From positions 62,001-126,000 of the IMG/VR virus record IMGVR_UViG_3300030419_007010: a DNA stretch of 64,000 bases; one strand, given 5' to 3'. Shown here piece by piece: positions 1 through 11,900 of this stretch. The notes beneath the pieces are model-generated. The model had not been told where the DNA came from, ran no database searches, and was given only the letters and a program-made list of their open reading frames with translations. Positions within the stretch are counted from its first letter, which is position 1. Each line of letters starts with the position of its first letter. Position numbers and translations under genes: made by a program. This DNA comes from a virus.

Positions 1-1356
1 CGTTTGATTAAGGACATTCGCAATATTCTTCTTCTTGTTCGTATTAAAACTAATTCCGACACTCATGGGATGTTGTGATCTTACGGAATCGAACTCTTTA
101 AGCAAATCTTTTCTAGAATCTGTTAAGCAAATATTAGTATATTTACTAGCGATTTTATCATGAATCGGGCCCGGAGAGGAGGTTCCTGCCAAAAATTGTT
201 CTGTGCGCGCTGAATATAGTTTGTAATATAGTTCTTTATCAGAGCTACCAGCTAGCTGATGGTCTATTCCGTCGTCTCCTTTGATTGTATTGCCATTATA
301 AAGATTGTTAAGGGTGGCATAATTTGTATCCATGCCTGTTACTTCTTGATATTCTTGCGCAAAAACTTGGCCGGCGTTTAGTTTAATCGATTCTTTAAAA
401 ATATCACGAAAAACCAATTGATAAAATTCTGGTAATCCAGAAAACATTCCGGGTGGAGATTGTTCGTTGTCATTATAGCCGGCGATCTCCGGGAATGCAT
501 AATACATTGGTAGCGCTTTTTCTGATATGCTTTTATCCGAAATCGTTTGCCTGTACTCATCGAAATTAAAATCAGGAGAATAGTGTACGTCTATATTCGC
601 ATGCAGAGCCCCGGGTAAAGAATTTAAATTATTTAGTTCAGTGTTTGTAAAGGCTCGATCATATTTAAAAGAATAATCAAAAAACCATGTATCGAAGTTA
701 ACAATTGATTTTAATTCTGCTCCAGTAGCAACTTTACTCAAACTACTATTATAGTAGCTATATGTTCCATCAACGAACAGAGATTCAAATCGTGACTTCA
801 TCAAATTTGAATCAAAAGAATCATTTAAATGAACCAAACTAACATGAACTCTCATAGTTTCTTTTTCTTGCTTCGTGAAATCAAAAGTATATTCATCGTC
901 AACAACAGGATCCTGAACAACAGTCTTGTCCGGCTCTATATCAAGATAGGAGCCAAACTTCAAATGCATGAAGTCCGTATGTAGATTTCCCGCTAAATCG
1001 ACACTCTTAGCAGTGTCCGGCATGCCTAAAGGAAATATCTGTGCTTCTGAAAAAGAATTAAACCAATCAACCAAAAATCTATCTTTTGCATAATACGGGC
1101 CGCCGGGGTGTTGAAACACCAATTGTTGTGTATCATCTTCGTTGATAACACTCCAGGTTGCATCAAACAAAAATCTTAACCGGTCGCTAGAATCATATAC
1201 GGAAGAAAAAATTGGATATCCATTTATTAAATCCCCTGTCTGATTAAGTTCACCAAAAGAACTTTTCGATATAGCAATCGTTTTCTTACCAATGTTAGTA
1301 GCACCGGCGCCGGCGGGGACAATTGATGAATTCATATTTGAGGCTTCTGAAGGCAT
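1..1356 (-). CDS. Virion structural protein, C-terminus cut by window edge
   Basis: This reading frame is open from an ATG at 1356 to base 1, giving at least 452 codons with no stop reached. The start is supported by an AGGAG motif about 6-7 bases upstream, and the gene follows the 1185-residue gene after only 13 bases. The N-terminus reads MPSEASNMNSSI, followed by a Gly/Ala-rich stretch. I see no signal peptide, membrane segment or motif that I recognise. The product is acidic and rich in Asp, Ser, Phe and Tyr, like its neighbours in the tail module. Position and coupling suggest a late baseplate or tail-fibre component, but that is inference only. Confidence 0.75.
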   Translation of the reverse strand, partial: MPSEASNMNSSIVPAGAGATNIGKKTIAISKSSFGELNQTGDLINGYPIFSSVYDSSDRLRFLFDATWSVINEDDTQQLVFQHPGGPYYAKDRFLVDWFNSFSEAQIFPLGMPDTAKSVDLAGNLHTDFMHLKFGSYLDIEPDKTVVQDPVVDDEYTFDFTKQEKETMRVHVSLVHLNDSFDSNLMKSRFESLFVDGTYSYYNSSLSKVATGAELKSIVNFDTWFFDYSFKYDRAFTNTELNNLNSLPGALHANIDVHYSPDFNFDEYRQTISDKSISEKALPMYYAFPEIAGYNDNEQSPPGMFSGLPEFYQLVFRDIFKESIKLNAGQVFAQEYQEVTGMDTNYATLNNLYNGNTIKGDDGIDHQLAGSSDKELYYKLYSARTEQFLAGTSSPGPIHDKIASKYTNICLTDSRKDLLKEFDSVRSQHPMSVGISFNTNKKKNIANVLNQT

Positions 1357-1369
1357 AGATTACTCCTGG

Positions 1370-4300
1370 TTATCCTTCTGTATTTTCAATCGTAAAATAT
1401 TCGTCATATAGCGGCACATACATGGGATCCTGTTCCGATAAAGTCGTAACATTAAACAAGGGCTCATGATAATTAACTAGTCTACAATAAACAGTATTTG
1501 AATCATCACTGTTCTGTGCGCGCATTTGTTGTAATAAATCTGGCGTTAACAATTGCCAAATAGGAGACATAACATCGCCATTGTTTTCATATCCCGTTAA
1601 AGCCTGAACCGTGAATATAGTTTTATAGTTAAAATGATAATATGTATACAATCCAAGATTTGATAGGGCGCCCAGGGCGCCTTCGCCAGGGTCGGCGGCG
1701 ACTGTCATCCAAAATTTTGTAGACGGATTTTCAGATTCTGGATGGCCATGGCTGCTAGCATGAATTAGAGATATTATTTGATTTGGTAATGCAGAAAACT
1801 TGGTGTCGATGCTAGCAAAGGAATCCCCGGCCTGTTGATGCATCTCGTATACTATATTCCATAGAAGAGAATCCGAATCTGCGAGATTATACAATTGTAA
1901 ACTATCTCTAAAATTTGGACCCAGGCTATCCGCGAGTTCATGTATAGTTGGCAAAAGTTTTTTCATGATAATTAATTCTAGTGCTTTTCTGGACTGTATC
2001 AAGGGATCTTTATTCGACATTTTGAGTTTAAAATTACCATTTTCATCGTAATCCTCGCCGGTCGGGATTAATTTAATATCGCTTTCATCTCCACCGGCAG
2101 CTTCGATTTCTACTTCTTTATACCAATTTTTGTTCTTTGTCGCTTCAATCATCTGATTGTGCGGTATTCGTAAAATAGGAGAATCAAATTGTTCGCTTAC
2201 AGTACAATTTAATGAAGACATAATTTCTTTGGTTTTTAATATATTTCTAATTTCAGAGTGGCCTCCATGGCCTAGACTGTAGTTGAATCCGCCATCAGCA
2301 GTTAAAGATATATCTGCAGAGCCTATAGAAGACTTTGCAAGATTAGTTCTGATGATTTGTAATAAAGCTGCTTTATATTTTTGTAAAGCCGCCTTGTGGG
2401 CCAGATTGTACGTCTTTGCGGCGCCACCAATAGGTTGAATATTTTTTAGATCGCCTTCACTAAGCAATCCACAAACATAGGAGGGGGTTAAATAAGAATA
2501 AGCAGACGCCTCGGGATCTACTCCGGTTGTTATATATGTAGTTGTTCCTTCCGAAGACATAAGTAAATCATACGTATATGATTGAAATGTACCATCAGTT
2601 GGATCATATTCCAAGCTCTCCGGCTTAAAAAATTTGTAGTTTTCTTGTTTCGATCTTAAATCATAGTCCGCAAGGGAAAGAGTTTTAATACCAGCAACAG
2701 CGGGATTTGTGTTAGCCTCTTCATCTGCTAGTCTCAAACATTCATAGCCCATATGTTTGGCTATACTAGTTTTATATAAGTTATTAAAATCATGATGAAA
2801 ATTGATTACTTCTTGGGTAGTCGTTATTGAAGGTCCTATATTTTGGGATGCTCCGGTGGAACCTTGCTTGTTAGATGATATATTATCTCCCATAAACCCA
2901 GACATCGTGTCGACAAAAGTCGAAATCATACTCAAACAAGACTCAATACCTCTTGGTGAGCCATTTTGCGGGCTACATAAATTAGTTAATTGATTATAGA
3001 GCGCTTGTTTATCAAATTCTTTGGGTTGCAGCGATTTAGGAATAACCTTGTTCTGCTCAGTTTCTGGAAAATCTACGTCTAAATCTCTTGTGGCCCCAGA
3101 ATAAAAGATTTGCATCATGTTGGTAAACTCCAACAAAGCATTTTTCGCAAGTTCCCAGTGGCTTCCCTGTGCCGTAGGGTTAGGTTTTTGTTCCGACTTG
3201 TTTATAAACGTTTGTGTAAATTTTTGATATAAAATATTGTAATTTACAGTCGTCTTACCTGACGCGACAGATGAACCGACAGCCATATTATAATATTTCT
3301 CTAGATCGTTTATTTTTCCTCTAAAAGCTGCAATTCTGCTTTTAACATATTCTTTAGCGGCATTCCTAATATTTAAATCAATAGAATATTGATATTCTCC
3401 CCCAAAGATAGATGCGGCGGATGAGTCTGTTATATAAAAATGTCTTACTCCATTAAGGTTCTGACTAGATAAATACGAAATACCATCTAGTTCTTTAATA
3501 TCACCAATTTTAATAGTTTGTGTTGATGTTGTTGTAGGGCCGTCGGGGCCGGTGGGGTGACTTACTATTGTCGTCTCCTGGAAATTTGACTTTTCTTCTA
3601 AGGTGCTTCCAAGAGCGATACCATCTTTAGATGAAACTACTAATATTGGCAAGCTATCATCCTCGGTAGGATATTTATTAAAAGACTGATATTCTGATTG
3701 TACAGCACCGACCGCAGAACTTTGGTTATCAATTATCTTGTTTTTTATTCTTCTACGAGTTACTCTTATTGAAAGGATCCTGCCAGCGCTTAGAATATGC
3801 TCTTGTACGGCATGATCTGAATCTGCGTCTAAAAACATCGCAAACGGCGTATTATCTCGGAGTAACTTCCGAAAATTTATAGAAAACATTAGTTTATTGG
3901 CGCCGGATTTATCTGTCGTCATCGTTAGAGGAGAAATATAAGAAGATAAATTATGATGTAACTTTACGTTATCTTTTGGATAATTATATTTTAAGAAAGA
4001 ATAAACATCATTTTCTAAAGATTTGAAATCCAAAGAAGTTGGCTCAACGCGGTCAATCTTACGCATATCACTTACTATATTATTCGATATAACCTTTTTA
4101 TTAAGAGGGTATCCAGAGGGCGCTGTGGTGAAAACTCCATTTACAGATTGATAGGGTCCGTTCCAGATTTCATCTTGTTTGTCTGCTCTAAAAAATACTG
4201 TTTTAGTATTATTAGCTTTACCATCAACAACTACGCTATTGGTATCTAGAGGACCGTAAATTAAGAAATTATCCGGTAGCGAATTAATACCTAATAAATC

Positions 4301-4927
4301 TTTTGACGCCTCTTCATTAATATGCACAAAGGCAATTAAATGCAAATCTCCTTCAAAAAACATTTCAGCCTCATATGGAATATTCAAAACTTCCATATTT
4401 GTTTTTGGGTCATGTGTCTTATATTTTTTATATTTTTCGAATTCGCCCTCGCCGGCTCCCTGTTCATTAATAGAATCATTTAAGCTAATTGTTCTGCTTT
4501 CAATGCCGCTAGGGAGTGATTCATCATATGTGTCCGTCCATGCGTCATGAATACCCCATTTTATATATTTCTTAATAAACTCATCGCTGGAAACTTTATC
4601 CAGATGAGACAGATTACTAGCAGCGATCAGCGATAGGCTAAAATAATTTTTCGGATCCATTGTGACGTCATCGACCGTGGTGGCCATCGAAAAAGGCAGC
4701 TTACTATTATTAGAAAATGTGTTTTGCAAAACTATGTTAATAGAAGCTAAATCTTTTGTTCCGTCTGACGGCGCTGGCGCGTTATTTTCTTCTTGTACAT
4801 GTGGGTTATTACTACTAATTTTATTCAGATGGTTGCCATTATCATCGCGAGTCTCTAATACAACATTTGTCAAAATAGGAACAGGAATAATACTCTGCAA
4901 TATTGCTTCGTCATTTATTTTTGCCAT
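1370..4927 (-). CDS. Large hypothetical virion structural protein (1185 aa)
   Basis: Not recognised at family level. The 1185-residue product starts MAKINDEAIL and ends in an acidic tail; it has no signal peptide or obvious membrane segment. It is rich in Ser, Asn and Asp, with a basic patch near residues 390-400 (VTRRRIKNK). Its ATG shares one base with the TAA stop of the upstream gene (TAATG), and a GGAG motif lies about 10 bases upstream, so the two genes are probably translationally coupled. It lies downstream of the gp25/gp6 baseplate genes among other giant genes, which suggests a baseplate-periphery or tail-fibre role. A distant counterpart of T4 gp7-gp10 is possible but nothing in the sequence shows it. 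Confidence 0.7.
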   Translation of the reverse strand: MAKINDEAILQSIIPVPILTNVVLETRDDNGNHLNKISSNNPHVQEENNAPAPSDGTKDLASINIVLQNTFSNNSKLPFSMATTVDDVTMDPKNYFSLSLIAASNLSHLDKVSSDEFIKKYIKWGIHDAWTDTYDESLPSGIESRTISLNDSINEQGAGEGEFEKYKKYKTHDPKTNMEVLNIPYEAEMFFEGDLHLIAFVHINEEASKDLLGINSLPDNFLIYGPLDTNSVVVDGKANNTKTVFFRADKQDEIWNGPYQSVNGVFTTAPSGYPLNKKVISNNIVSDMRKIDRVEPTSLDFKSLENDVYSFLKYNYPKDNVKLHHNLSSYISPLTMTTDKSGANKLMFSINFRKLLRDNTPFAMFLDADSDHAVQEHILSAGRILSIRVTRRRIKNKIIDNQSSAVGAVQSEYQSFNKYPTEDDSLPILVVSSKDGIALGSTLEEKSNFQETTIVSHPTGPDGPTTTSTQTIKIGDIKELDGISYLSSQNLNGVRHFYITDSSAASIFGGEYQYSIDLNIRNAAKEYVKSRIAAFRGKINDLEKYYNMAVGSSVASGKTTVNYNILYQKFTQTFINKSEQKPNPTAQGSHWELAKNALLEFTNMMQIFYSGATRDLDVDFPETEQNKVIPKSLQPKEFDKQALYNQLTNLCSPQNGSPRGIESCLSMISTFVDTMSGFMGDNISSNKQGSTGASQNIGPSITTTQEVINFHHDFNNLYKTSIAKHMGYECLRLADEEANTNPAVAGIKTLSLADYDLRSKQENYKFFKPESLEYDPTDGTFQSYTYDLLMSSEGTTTYITTGVDPEASAYSYLTPSYVCGLLSEGDLKNIQPIGGAAKTYNLAHKAALQKYKAALLQIIRTNLAKSSIGSADISLTADGGFNYSLGHGGHSEIRNILKTKEIMSSLNCTVSEQFDSPILRIPHNQMIEATKNKNWYKEVEIEAAGGDESDIKLIPTGEDYDENGNFKLKMSNKDPLIQSRKALELIIMKKLLPTIHELADSLGPNFRDSLQLYNLADSDSLLWNIVYEMHQQAGDSFASIDTKFSALPNQIISLIHASSHGHPESENPSTKFWMTVAADPGEGALGALSNLGLYTYYHFNYKTIFTVQALTGYENNGDVMSPIWQLLTPDLLQQMRAQNSDDSNTVYCRLVNYHEPLFNVTTLSEQDPMYVPLYDEYFTIENTEG

Positions 4928-5979
4928 TAACAGATTTCTCCTGAATCGTCTTCAGAGTAAACATCAAACTTCTCAAGACCGCCGGCGTCGATGTCTTCGC
5001 ACTGGGTAAGTTTATCAGAGAACACTCCTTGACTCTTCTCACGAATATATTGGCATAGCACCGTAGGATCGATCTCCTCGTCTGTCTCTATATCAAAATA
5101 ATATTCCACATTATCTAAATCTGCTGTAGGGAATGCCAAGCTTATTTCGTCTTCATCGAGAACGCTTCCTTGAATTATGGGAGCTGTACCGGCAGCATAA
5201 GGAGGCATATCTTGCAAATTAACTTGGCCGGCCTGCAGGCCTTTTATATTTTTATGTGTTAAAAACTTAAGAGGTATTAATTCTTCATTGCCGGTAACGT
5301 TGCCGTCTACATCTTTTTCTTCTTCAATCACAAATAATTCTATATCAAAATTCTTAACAAAAAAATCAGTGTTTTTCTCTTCTATTTGTAATAATAAAAA
5401 GTCTTCTTCCACTTGTATCGCGGAAAACGGTGTCATTGAATTTGGATCGTTAAGATAATCTTGATCTAAAAATGTCTCATATGTTGCTTGTGATTCAATT
5501 TGGGGAATATTTATAATTTTTCCACTAGTATATTGACTTCCTGTTGTTTCAAAAACATTTTTATAATTCTTCATTGTCCCTTTCATAAAATCTACTGACC
5601 ATGCGGGAGCTTTATCATTATTATATTCGCTTGTTCCTAGAAACGAAATTAAAGCATTTCTATCGTTCGATGGCACTAGCCTAGTATTTTTTAATATAGC
5701 TTTGTCTTTTGCTGAAGGGCTAGAAATTAAATTATTAATTTTGCTAACTTGGCTTTCTATTCCAGAAAAAACATACTGTGTTTTTGTTCGAACAGCTTCT
5801 TTAATTCTATTTTCAGAATCATTTTGGACCTCTGAAATATTTGCATAGCTAGAATCATATATAATATCATCGTCAAAAAAGGCATAATATTCTGGTTGGA
5901 ATAATCCTTTAGAGAAAAGGTGCTTGCCATATTGAGTTAGCTCTATATCAATCACATCCTCTTTTTTATTAAAAAACAT
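4927..5979 (-). CDS. Conserved phage structural protein (350 aa)
   Basis: The 350-residue acidic protein has a distinctive N-terminus: IELTQYGKHLFSKGLFQPEY followed by YAFFDDDIIYDSSY. From memory, proteins with this ELTQxGKxLLSxGxFxPxYYxFFDDDIxYD pattern recur beside tail genes of T4-like marine phages, usually annotated as hypothetical or structural. No enzyme motif, signal peptide or membrane segment is visible. The C-terminal third is very acidic (EDDSGEIC end). The gene starts two bases after the stop of the 3571-residue gene, with an AGGAG motif about 13 bases upstream, and shares one base with the next gene. I infer a baseplate or tail-fibre assembly protein; the biochemical role is unknown. 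Confidence 0.72.
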   Translation of the reverse strand: MFFNKKEDVIDIELTQYGKHLFSKGLFQPEYYAFFDDDIIYDSSYANISEVQNDSENRIKEAVRTKTQYVFSGIESQVSKINNLISSPSAKDKAILKNTRLVPSNDRNALISFLGTSEYNNDKAPAWSVDFMKGTMKNYKNVFETTGSQYTSGKIINIPQIESQATYETFLDQDYLNDPNSMTPFSAIQVEEDFLLLQIEEKNTDFFVKNFDIELFVIEEEKDVDGNVTGNEELIPLKFLTHKNIKGLQAGQVNLQDMPPYAAGTAPIIQGSVLDEDEISLAFPTADLDNVEYYFDIETDEEIDPTVLCQYIREKSQGVFSDKLTQCEDIDAGGLEKFDVYSEDDSGEIC

Positions 5980-5981
5980 AC

Positions 5982-8900
5982 TTAATCTTCGCTCCTAGGA
6001 CCAAACATTATTTCTGCTGTTAGCTTGTTTAATTCTGACAGGGAATAAAAATCATGTGGCCAATTATACGAAATCTTTTCTTTGATTGAAACTGTATCAT
6101 TATCTTTAAAGGCATCCATATCCATCAACGATTCGTATCTGTTGTTCGCTCTCTTCTTTACTTTAAATACCAACCACTTAAGTTCTTGGTTAAATATTTT
6201 TTCTAAAGATGATTTATTCCCAGCAGGAGAATCGTCCGGGATATCTGGGCCATCATAATATTCTATTTTATTTCCCCCTGGCATATAACTTTTAATTTGA
6301 TCTAACATGCCAAAAAACTCCCAGCGATCAGTGCTTTTGTTAATGCCATGAGACTTAACGCTGAACTCTTGCTCGGCGGCGGTGGCTTGTTTTGGCATAA
6401 TATTTTGCCATATATCTCCAAGATCTTTTTTATCCAATTTGGAAGTTATTTCAAAAGTATACATAACAAAGGGTAATATACCTTGAGAAGTATTAACAGA
6501 GCCAAACGCATCAGATACTTTGGTTTCTGAATATTCACTAAGATTCGACTCGGAGAGACCTTGAGAATAAAAATCGATCATTGGAGGGAATATATACTTT
6601 CTCATATTTTTTATCAAGTCTGATATCGACGTCCGAGATCTCTTTACCGATCCTTCAATAGCCACATAATCTACCTCTGGATTGCGCAAATTCAAAAATT
6701 GATGATAATATGAATTTTGATTAATTGGAATTGCGTTAATTATATGCCCGTTCGAGACCTTTCTAAAAGGCTGGACCGTTAAGTTTTCGATCGGTTCCTC
6801 AACGTATGGTATTGCGACGATGCATTCTGCTACTTCAGCCGAATCTGCTAACTCTCCAACTCTTTTTTCAATTTCTGTGTCGCCCGTGGAATCAGCAATT
6901 GAATTCATATTAGTCATAGAATCAAATTTCAATAACTGAATCAAGCTGCCTGATTTATTAATATCATAATTTGGATCGTTCTGGTCAATGGCTTCTCTGA
7001 GATAGTACTTAATTCCTTTTTTAATCGGCTTGCCCCCTTCATATATCCATTGCGATGGATCTTCAGAATGCACGTTCGCATACGAATTCCAAATAGATCT
7101 TCCTGTTCGTTTACTAAAATATGGGCCGCTCTCTACGTCATGATTATAGCCACTGTCATAGCTGCTAGCGGAAACACATATAACGGGACATTCCCATTTT
7201 GGACGAATAGCCCAAGCAATTTTATCAAATCCGTCCGAGTCAGAATATCCTTTTACACCAAATTTTCCGTCGGGGCCGGCGAGGGCGCCGTATTGAACTT
7301 GTTTAACGGGGATCTTATCAAAAAGGTTCAAAGAAGCGGTGATGGCCATTGTATTTTTTGCAGCAATAGAATAAGGATGTAGAAGATCTTTCGCCCTAAT
7401 ATGAACGCCGGTGCGATTTCCATCTTGGTCTTTTACTATATCACTCTGGCGCTGTGGAGACAATAAATCAAAACTGGCATTAGAATTTGGAACAATGATA
7501 CTATCATATTCATTATAATAGCTCACACCTACTTTATCAGTCACGGAGCTGCCTTGAATTTGTGACATTATTTCATCAATACTAACAGCGTTCGCGCCTC
7601 CTTCTTCAGAATCTGGGGCTGTCCACCTTATTTGCGCTACCGATTTGCCATAATAATATGGAGGAGTATACATAGCATATGCTGGATCCATCTCGGAGTT
7701 ATTAAAGAACCTGTCCGCGGAACCAGACGTGGAACCGCTTGGTCTAGAAGCTATAGATTGCACGACGTGATCAAAATCAGATGATCCTGTTAACTGCCTC
7801 CAGCCGCGGGAAGCGTGGGGCCAATGCACAGTATCGACATCAGGCCTGTTCGGATAAACATCTTTACCGGCGTTGGCAGACGCGCTTCTTGCTGCTGGCG
7901 GGCCGAAGATATACCCTTTGCGAGGGCCGGCCTGTGGGTCGGCGAAGTTCCATTGATGATTAAGATAACCATGCTCTGCTGTATTGGGAGAAAACGCTCC
8001 CGTAAATCGACTTAATATTAGCTGATCTCGCGGGCCCTCAGCCATAACAAGATCATAAGTTACTGGATGTTCTATTTTCTCTAAAACAACCTCCATATAA
8101 TAAGTCTTTCCCACCTCTGGTGTATTCATCTGGCTACTGTCTGCAGAGAAAATTCCATTTCGGCCGCGGGATTTTAAAAAGAAATTAGGTACTTCTGCAA
8201 TAAAATTATTCATTGCTATTTCAAACTGTTTATTTCTTTTTTTGTCATCCCACACAAAAGAGTGAACCGAGCCATAATTCCAATCAAAAGACTGACCGTA
8301 GTCATCACTCGAACCGGCGGAGGGGCCCGAAGCAGAACCAAATGTTGGCTCAATCAGCGGTGATGATCTGGCAATCATCTTCGGTAGCCCGTTGAGGTCA
8401 AATCCGATGGCGTTCGGTACTAGCCTATCCAGATTAACAAGAGACTCAAAGGGTACCCTATAATCAGGATCTGTACTCAAACTTGATCCAGAAGCCCAAT
8501 TGTTTGTCATATTAAACCCAGTGGCGCCGCCCCAATTAGAATTTTCTCCTTCATTTGTTGCGGGAGCGTTTAAAATATAATTTGGCCAATCAACAGCTAT
8601 TCCAGATTTAATCGAATTAAATAAAATGCCAGGAGCAAATAAAGGTTGGAACGCTGCCTGCATCTTGCCGGCTTCATACAAAGCTTCGCCATGTGGTCCG
8701 ATAGTGCCTGTAGTGCGAATAAAGGGATTAATAGATTCTTGATATAATTGCGCTAATTGTTGAGTTCTTGTAGCAGGATAAAATCCGTTATAAGGTAATA
8801 ATTTTTTAATAGCATCTAATCTAAGTATTATATGTGTTGGAACAATATCTTGTTGTTGTGTTCCCTGTCCGGGGTCTAGAGAAGTCAAATCCTCGTGTAT

Positions 8901-11900
8901 TTTCTTTAAGCTAACCATGGAATCTGTGGTGCAATGATCATTTATAAATTGCATATCCCAATCAGGTTTCAAAGCGTTGGATCCCGGGCTATAGCTAGAA
9001 GTTGCTTTATATGCTCCGTCCAAAACAAAAGTTTTAGAACCAACTGTTAAAGCCTTGCTTTCATCGATCTGGCTAGCGGCTGCCGCTGGATTAAAGTCTA
9101 TCATATCAAAACTTTCCAAATAATAGTCAATCTTGTCTGACATCTTATACTCGGGTAACACCGCATAATCTTTTCCGAATCTTCTTATGTCTTCACTATA
9201 ATCTTCGTATGAGTCGTACCAAGGGTTTCTTCCGGCAATTTTATTTGCTCTATAATACGGAGCAGTCTTGATCCAGCCTTTTTGGCCAGAAGGAGCATTT
9301 TTGTAGAAATAACTTAGATTTGTAGTACCATATCCGGAATCAGTATAGCCCCACTCACTAGAAGCAGATGTGGATCCTAAAGGAAATTTATAAAAATACT
9401 TATCAGAATCTTGATCGGCGTCAACAGCAAACCAATTTGAATAAGGATCTCTATTAAAATACGCAGAAGCTGTTGGAATTCCCATTTTAAGCAAAGGAGT
9501 TGTATCTAAAGCTAGCTGGCCGGGAGAGCCTCTCAAACCTTGCAACGTATTTGAATCAATAGATTGGCCTTGCTCCAAATAGCCTGCAGGAGCATAGGGT
9601 CCTGTGGGATGGCTTCCAGAATAGAAGAGCCAACATTGTCCGCCCCCATATGCAGCCATCGTCGGACCAGAGGCACTAAGTGTGGCACCATATGTATTAT
9701 CATCCAAGGGCCACATAGATAACTGAACAGGGGTATGGGAAGTTCCAGAAAAAATTGGAACTCGATCGCCGGGGAAAGTATCAAACAAATAGGGAATCGA
9801 TCCAGTTGTTTGCCCCCCAAGCAAGCCACTATCAATTTTTTGACCAGAAATATTTCTGGCGGTACCGTCTGTACGCACTCTATCTGAATGTGAGTTTCTC
9901 CAAAAAGTTCTGTAGTTTACACTATCATAACCAGCTACAGCATCAGGGCCGTCCTGGGCCGCTCCTGGGAGTTCCGTGTAATTCGGCCTTCTGGATTTGC
10001 TGGCTATATATGTATTAATATCTTTCGGAAATATTGTCATGGAATACGCAAGAGATCTGAAATCTCCGATGGTTGTTTCCGAGCCATATTGGTCAGAGCC
10101 ATCTCTTATAATTGGAAGCAATAAATCATATGTTTGCTTTTCAGGAAATGGAATATTGGACGAAAATTTACCAGCGTCAGTTTTATTTATTAAATTCAAA
10201 TATTCATTTTTATAATATGCCCTATTATTATCATATGTGTGCTTTAAAGAAAACCCTTTGCCTTGTCCGAGTGGATCAAAATCTGTTCTAATTGGTTTAT
10301 TTCTAGAGGTTACTGCTGACTCTGTAAAAAATAATAATTTGTTTTTAAAAATAGATATTTGTGAAGCCTGCTCTACGACAGTGGCTTCTGAATTTCCGGG
10401 GGCATATCCTCCGGGCATCCCTTCTAGGGTGCCAAAGTCGTAGGTGCCTTCTGGCGCTCCGAGAGGGGGTTCAGGTTTTTGGCCGGGTATTTTATTTCCC
10501 ATGGGTGTATAGATATCAGTATTTTTTATTTCTTCTTCGACGACATTAACTGAATGCAAATTATTCTTTCTCAAATTCTTTGCAACTGGATGATCACCAG
10601 TTCTAATTTGTTTCCAAGAGGGATGTCCATAAGGGCCGTTGCGATGATGGAGAAGTTGGTTCAAAATACTTCCGAAACCTAAAATTTCTGGTTGGCCCGA
10701 GGTGTGCGACGCAGCGTATCCCATATGAATCAAAGCGCCCTGATAAGCAAAGCTAGTTATTGAATCACTATCATGCGCAGAAGCGGGATGGCCTAGGAAA
10801 TTTTGGTTAGATGTAATAGGATCAGTAATATTTGTATTCAATCCAACAAAGTCTACGGGTATAAATTTATTCATTGAAGCCGTGGCGCCGGTCCAACGAG
10901 CATAATTATTTAAAAAGCTCCCTACTTCGCTTTGAGCTAAGAATGTAATCTCCGAAGATTTTTTATCTGCACTATAAGCACCGGTGGCATAACCAAGGGG
11001 AGCAGATTCGCCTTGAGCATGTGTGTTAAGAGAAGCAGTAATCCATGCGTATTGTCTTTCTGATCTTGGAATTGTATGTTGGATATAGTAGTTGTCGTAT
11101 GAAGCGCTAACAACGCTAGCATATCCATCCTGTCCAGTTCCGGGCTCTAGTTGGCGACGGTAACCAGCATTCCTATGAATCTTGTGATAGCTAGCCGTTC
11201 CTGCAGACATGAAATCGATAGAAGCTGTATTGTCATTCATCTTAAAGCCGAACTTACGATTATGAGTTGTCAAGAATCCTCGTAGCGGCTGTCTAACTGA
11301 CAAGTTTCTCCAAGGCAATGCATTATATGGAGAGTAGGTTTCAGATGTTATATCCATTGCTCCGCGAGATAATACTTCGGGGCCACCTGGAGCAGAGAAC
11401 CTTTCGGCGAATACTGTTCTATTTCTAACATTGGTAGTACTAGACGTTAAATAAGAGCGGTCTGGTAATCTAAAGTCTAAGACGCCTGACACATAAGTAG
11501 ATATTGAAGGTTGCCACGCGGAGCCGGTTTCACCCTGAACTAACCACAGATTATTAACATCGCGGCCTTGAGTTTGAACAACTTGATAATTATCAGTATA
11601 ATTGCCCGCTCTAGTTGGGCTCGAACTGGTCATCTTAATATTACGAATGTTTACCGGTCGTTTAGCAAATTCATCGCGATAGTGCGTTGCTCTCGGCCGG
11701 TTAGCATCTTGATAAGTAACATCATAAACTCTAAATGAATCAATTACGTCACCAACAATATTAACATCGTCAATAGCGACGTCGCCTTCGTGAGTGATAC
11801 CTGAAGTATAAAGGAATCTTAAATATATTGGTGTCTCTGTTCCCTTGAAACTATTCAAATCAACCGTTGCCAATTTCCATGGCGCGACTGCGCTAGCTTG

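Noticed and set aside
378-560. Minus-strand frame of 60 codons at the left end
   Set aside because: It overlaps the longer partial frame 1-1356 in another phase; it has no ribosome binding site and no recognisable composition.
5508-5515. Exact minus-strand TATAAATA, also at 42007-42014 and 52001-52008
   Set aside because: All three lie deep inside genes, 360 or more bases from the next start. They are likely chance hits in AT-rich sequence. A plus-strand copy at 32250-32257 has no plus-strand gene behind it.
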